Origin: Zobellia uliginosa
GTDB taxonomy: Bacteria > Bacteroidota > Bacteroidia > Flavobacteriales > Flavobacteriaceae
Length of the DNA stretch: 64,000 bases
NCBI RefSeq assembly: GCF_900156625.1
Contig: NZ_FTOB01000003.1
Coordinates: 62,001-126,000, forward strand
Direction of reading: 5' to 3'
Positions 61,018 through 64,000 of this stretch are shown here, piece after piece. Every line of letters starts with the position of its first letter. The stretch's first letter is position 1. The notes beneath the pieces were generated by a model. That model ran no database searches. It saw only the letters and a list, made by a program, of their open reading frames with translations, and had not been told where the DNA came from. The translations under genes and the position numbers were made by a program.

Positions 61018-61096
61018 TTTGATTAAGGCTAGGTGTCTTTTAAAAGGATAGGGGATCGACCTCTTTGGGGAATGTTACGGGGTCGATTCAAGTTTG

Positions 61097-61104
61097 TATA
61101 TTTG
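61097..61104 (+). promoter_or_regulatory. -7 element of the mtaB gene
   Basis: TATATTTG, perfect, 51 bases before the ATG at 61156. A TTA lies 19 bases upstream in place of TTG. Confidence 0.5.
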
Positions 61105-61155
61105 TGACCTTAAAAAAAGCGTCAATTGAATACGAATGCAGAAAGGGAAAAGGGT

Positions 61156-62484
61156 ATGAAAAAGAAAGTTGCTTTTTATACATTGGGTTGTAAACTCAAT
61201 TTTTCCGAAACTTCAACTATTGCCAGAGGGTTTCAGGATGAGGGTTTCGAACGTGTAGATTTTGCCGAATCGGCCGATATGTATGTGATAAATACCTGTT
61301 CGGTAACCGAAAACGCCGACAAAAGGTTCAAGACCATTGTAAAACAGGCCCAGAAAGTAAACCCTGATGCCTTTGTGGCGGCTATCGGCTGCTATGCACA
61401 GCTGAAACCGGAGGAATTGGCCGCTGTAGATGGCGTGGACTTGGTGTTGGGGGCAACCGAAAAATTTAAGATTACCGACTATATCAACGACCTTACCAAA
61501 AACGATTTTGGCGAAGTGCATTCCTGTGAGATCCACGAAGCCGATTTTTATGTGGGTAGCTATGCCATCGGAGACCGTACACGTGCTTTTTTAAAGGTAC
61601 AGGACGGATGTGACTATAAGTGTACCTATTGCACGATTCCCTTGGCTAGGGGCATCTCTAGAAGCGATACCTTGCAGAACGTTTTGGACAATGCGGCTGA
61701 AATATCGGCAAAAGGCATTAAGGAAATTGTACTGACCGGTGTGAATATCGGTGATTACGGTAAAGGTGAGTTTGGGAACAAGAAGCACGAGCATACGTTT
61801 TTAGACTTGGTAAAGGCCTTGGATAGGGTAGAGGGCATACACCGTCTGCGGATATCTTCTATTGAGCCGAACCTGCTAAAGAACGAAACTATAGACTTTG
61901 TATCGCAGAGCGACTCCTTCGTTCCTCATTTTCATATTCCCTTACAGAGTGGGAGTGATGCTATTTTAAAGCTGATGCGTCGTAGGTATATGAGTGACCT
62001 ATATGTAGATAGGGTCAGAAAGATCAAGGAGGTTATGCCGCATGCGTGTATCGGTGTCGATGTTATTGTCGGGTTTCCGGGGGAAACTGACGAACACTTT
62101 CTTGAAACTTACCATTTTTTAAACGAGCTCGATATATCGTATTTGCACGTTTTTACCTATTCTGAACGTGATAATACGGCTGCGGCAGATATGGCTGGTG
62201 TTGTACCGAAACAGGTTAGGAACAAGCGTAGTAAGATGTTACGTGGACTTTCGGTAAAGAAACGAAGGGCTTTTTATGAAAGTCAGTTGGGGCGTACACA
62301 TCAGGTATTGTTCGAAGGCGAGAATAAAGAAGGATACATTCATGGTTTTACGGCCAACTACGTCAAGGTAAAATCGCCGTGGAACCCAGAATTGGTAAAT
62401 ACCCTTCACGAGGTAGTCTTGACCGATATAGATACCGATGGTCTAGTGCGTTTTGAATTCGCTAAAAGTACAGCGGAAGTATAA
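61156..62484 (+). CDS. mtaB: tRNA (N6-L-threonylcarbamoyladenosine(37)-C2)-methylthiotransferase
   Basis: 442 residues from the ATG at 61156, with a GAAAGGGAAAAGGG-type purine-rich ribosome-binding site; an earlier TTG in frame is rejected. The N-terminal methylthiotransferase domain carries three cysteines for the auxiliary cluster (TLGCKLNFSET, NTCSVTENAD, IGCYAQLKPEE). The radical SAM cluster motif CDYKCTYCTIPLARG lies near residue 150, and a TRAM domain ends the protein. It adds a methylthio group to t6A37 of tRNAs that read ANN codons. Family choice among MiaB, RimO and MtaB rests on the GCKLN opening and the QSGSD segment, which favour MtaB. A -7 element is seen at 61097, and no hairpin follows on its own strand. 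Confidence 0.94.
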   Translation: MKKKVAFYTLGCKLNFSETSTIARGFQDEGFERVDFAESADMYVINTCSVTENADKRFKTIVKQAQKVNPDAFVAAIGCYAQLKPEELAAVDGVDLVLGATEKFKITDYINDLTKNDFGEVHSCEIHEADFYVGSYAIGDRTRAFLKVQDGCDYKCTYCTIPLARGISRSDTLQNVLDNAAEISAKGIKEIVLTGVNIGDYGKGEFGNKKHEHTFLDLVKALDRVEGIHRLRISSIEPNLLKNETIDFVSQSDSFVPHFHIPLQSGSDAILKLMRRRYMSDLYVDRVRKIKEVMPHACIGVDVIVGFPGETDEHFLETYHFLNELDISYLHVFTYSERDNTAAADMAGVVPKQVRNKRSKMLRGLSVKKRRAFYESQLGRTHQVLFEGENKEGYIHGFTANYVKVKSPWNPELVNTLHEVVLTDIDTDGLVRFEFAKSTAEV

Positions 62485-62488
62485 GGAT

Positions 62489-62515
62489 AAAAAAAATCCC
62501 GCTTCGTGCGGGATT
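62489..62515 (-). terminator. Terminator of the small GNAT gene
   Basis: ATCCCGC / GCGGGAT stem, 5-base TTCGT loop, T run on the minus strand. It stands after the 97-residue acetyltransferase gene; the plus side lacks a T run. Confidence 0.85.
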
Positions 62516-62542
62516 CATCTTCAAAAAAACTCTGAAATTCGA

Positions 62543-62836
62543 TTAGATTCTAATACCTACGGGTAGCATCTCTTTGTATTGTCTGTTTTTACGTAAAAAA
62601 CCGGCAATTTGAGGACTTGTAGGAACCACTCTCTGGTTTTGCTCTTGAATGTGGTGAAGAACGGATTTGATAAAATCTTCTTTGAAACCTTCTTTAGTGA
62701 TTTCTTCAGGCACTACTAATTTTGTTAGAAATACTTTGCGTTCTTGCGAAGAATATTCGATCTTGGCTAAATGACCTTCAACCTTGGTTTCGAATTGGCG
62801 CAAGAAACTGTTGTCAATAATTTCTACTTCATTCAT
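62543..62836 (-). CDS. Small GNAT-fold N-acetyltransferase, YjdJ-like
   Basis: 97 residues. It matches the short Gcn5-related family (PF14542): EVEIIDNSFLRQFETKVEGHLAKIEYSSQERKVFLTKLVVPEEITKEG, then KSVLHHIQEQNQRVVPTSPQIAGFLRKNRQY, which contains the conserved PxSPxIAxFLRKxxxY pattern. These short proteins bind acetyl-CoA; substrates are mostly unknown. A possible minus-strand -7 element (TACTTTTG, 62953-62960) is 117 bases upstream, and the terminator at 62489 follows. Confidence 0.85.
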   Translation of the reverse strand: MNEVEIIDNSFLRQFETKVEGHLAKIEYSSQERKVFLTKLVVPEEITKEGFKEDFIKSVLHHIQEQNQRVVPTSPQIAGFLRKNRQYKEMLPVGIRI

Positions 62837-63005
62837 ATAGTTTGATTTTAGATGACGGCAAGAGGTAAGAAAATTACGGTGTTCTCAAATCGCAATTTTA
62901 TATACTTTTGCTCAGATTTGTATAAACAATGGATTAACCCCAAAGTCGACAGCAAAAGTAGTGAAAAAAATGTTAATTTCCTAACAATTCCTATGCTTAT
63001 TCAAA

Positions 63006-63668
63006 ATGCGCAGTACTAAGGTTCATGTCTATTTTATGCCGGGAATGGCGGCAAACCCTTCCATTTTCAAACATATCCGATTGCCCGAAGATACCTTTGA
63101 GCAACATCTGCTGGAGTGGTTCGTACCCGAACGGGATATGTCACTTTCCGACTATGCCAAAAAAATGAATGAATATGTATTTCATGACAATGCCGTTTTG
63201 GTCGGTGTATCATTTGGGGGAATGCTCGCACAGGAAATGGCGAGGTTCAAATCGTTTAGAAAGGTCGTGTTGGTATCAAGTGTAAAAGAGGCCTCAGAGC
63301 TACCGAAGCGCATGATATTCGCTAAGTATACAAAGGTGCATAAACTTTTGCCCACCGGGCTTGTCAACAATATTGAGCTTCTGGCGAAATACGCTTTCGG
63401 CGAGACGGTAACCAAGCGGTTGGCGCTTTATGAAGAATACCTTTCCATCCGTGATAAATACTATATCGACTGGTCTATTGATCAAATCGTCAATTGGAAG
63501 CCGGTCGAGCCCGTGCCCAACCTTGTTCATATTCATGGTGATAAAGATGCTGTTTTTCCTATTGAAAAAATAAAGCATTGCATTACGGTGAAAAGTGGCA
63601 CGCATACGATGATCATTCACAGGGCTCGGTGGTTTAATGAGCATCTACCTACAATTATTTTGGAATAA
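63006..63668 (+). CDS. Alpha/beta hydrolase
   Basis: 220 residues. Nucleophile elbow GVSFGGML with Ser69, catalytic Asp in HIHGDKDAVFPIEK near residue 178, and His in VKSGTHTMIIHRA near 199. No signal peptide is seen, so it is cytoplasmic. The lid region (about 95-160) is small and mostly helical, with TKVHKLLPTGLVNN. The family is broad and the substrate unknown; related short bacterial hydrolases are esterases. A TACTTTTG element at 62903 could serve it with a long leader. Confidence 0.88.
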   Translation: MRSTKVHVYFMPGMAANPSIFKHIRLPEDTFEQHLLEWFVPERDMSLSDYAKKMNEYVFHDNAVLVGVSFGGMLAQEMARFKSFRKVVLVSSVKEASELPKRMIFAKYTKVHKLLPTGLVNNIELLAKYAFGETVTKRLALYEEYLSIRDKYYIDWSIDQIVNWKPVEPVPNLVHIHGDKDAVFPIEKIKHCITVKSGTHTMIIHRARWFNEHLPTIILE

Positions 63669-63828
63669 ACGAGTTGTAGTATTAGATTCATCTCTACCTG
63701 AAGATCTCCCGTTTGAATTTGATTATAAGCGTTGTTGTAATCACTGTCTTTTAGTGGGGTTATGGCAAAGCAAAAGTTAAACCTCAATAAGTAAGGGGTC
63801 AGGGTAGAAAAATTCAAAAAGAGTTTAC

Positions 63829-63836
63829 TAACTTTG
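63829..63836 (+). promoter_or_regulatory. -7 element of the last, partial gene
   Basis: TAACTTTG, perfect, 23 bases before the ATG at 63860. No TTG is found at the usual distance. Confidence 0.5.
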
Positions 63837-63859
63837 AATAAACCGAACAATACCAAAAA

Positions 63860-64000
63860 ATGAAGATTTTAAAGAATGTATTGATGCTCTTGGGCGTCTT
63901 TTTTGTCGTAAGTACTTTGATATTTGCCGTACAAAATAATGTGGAACCGAGTAAAGGCGATGCCGATGTTGCCGAAAACGAGATTGAAGTAAACGATAAG
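63860..64000 (+). CDS. N-terminal part of a membrane or secreted protein, unknown
   Basis: The first 47 residues before the window ends. A hydrophobic helix (VLMLLGVFFVVSTLIFAV, about residues 7-24) follows a short basic start MKILKN, then an acidic stretch DADVAENEIEVND. It may be a signal anchor or uncleaved signal peptide. No family can be assigned from this part. The gene has a clear -7 element just upstream. Confidence 0.6.
   Translation, partial: MKILKNVLMLLGVFFVVSTLIFAVQNNVEPSKGDADVAENEIEVNDK

Noticed and set aside
63617-63856. 79-codon minus-strand frame between the last two genes
   Set aside because: It overlaps the hydrolase end and the promoter of the last gene, and the product shows no known pattern.
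1-64000. CRISPR arrays, insertion sequences, integrases or prophage genes
   Set aside because: No repeat-spacer pattern, transposase, integrase or phage structural gene was seen anywhere in the window.

Overview
The window looks like chromosomal DNA of a marine Flavobacteriaceae bacterium (Bacteroidota), of the general type of Zobellia or Maribacter; the genus is inference. The signs are promoters of the Bacteroidota type (TAnnTTTG, sometimes with TTG 18-23 bases upstream), LytTR/2TM signalling, a type IX secretion sorting domain, MbnP/MbnH, DUF4199, a GlmU-like orphan nucleotidyltransferase and a zinc-free bL31. I see no rRNA, tRNA, CRISPR array, insertion sequence or prophage. Most of the window is ordinary core or accessory chromosome, densely packed and with mixed strand use.

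Layout. 1-6.5 kb: a secreted EEP-family hydrolase (cut by the window edge), an RhlE-type helicase, a COG2509 flavoprotein, and cobalamin-independent methionine synthase metE divergent from an Lrp/AsnC regulator. 6.5-9.6 kb: a LytTR two-component locus with three copies of the 2TM domain (one fused to the histidine kinase, two free) and tandem LytTR-type binding sites in front of two of its genes. 9.6-16.8 kb: a LETM1-related protein, an 1.1 kb gene-poor stretch, a BamA/TamA-like barrel, periplasmic Cu/Zn superoxide dismutase, YceI, a hydrolase-OsmC fusion and a DUF2490 protein. 16.9-20.5 kb: a probable copper locus with a Cys-rich small protein, MbnP, the diheme enzyme MbnH and an outer-membrane barrel with a Cys/His-rich N-terminus. 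21.3-27.5 kb: a four-domain ThuA/sugar dehydrogenase/PKD/cytochrome c lipoprotein, an M1 peptidase and a second DEAD-box-type helicase.

27.6-34.1 kb: a trehalose block, with a fused OtsA-OtsB enzyme in a run with a PD40/SnoaL protein and an MFS transporter, divergent from a GH15 glucosidase that may degrade trehalose. 34.2-42.1 kb: a beta-oxidation regulon (acyl-CoA dehydrogenase, thiolase, fused 3-hydroxyacyl-CoA dehydrogenase/enoyl-CoA hydratase and a MarR regulator, with a perfect 34-bp palindrome at the regulator's promoter), preceded by a long-chain acyl-CoA synthetase. 42.4-45 kb: a large type IX-secreted protein.

45.1-57.4 kb: PurL, an RsmB-family RNA methyltransferase, a BNR-repeat lipoprotein, an ECF sigma/anti-sigma-like/Spy-like module, an MsbA-type ABC exporter coupled to a phosphohexomutase, and a GtrB-like glycosyltransferase. 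57.6-64 kb: a DUF4199 membrane protein behind a GTT repeat, a second gene-poor stretch, an orphan lipoprotein, bL31B, a GlmU-like protein, the tRNA methylthiotransferase MtaB, a small GNAT protein, an alpha/beta hydrolase and the start of a membrane protein cut by the edge.

The best candidates for something under-described are the LytTR/2TM locus with its paired promoter architecture (6.5-9.6 kb) and the MbnP/MbnH copper locus with its two Cys-rich partners (16.9-20.5 kb).
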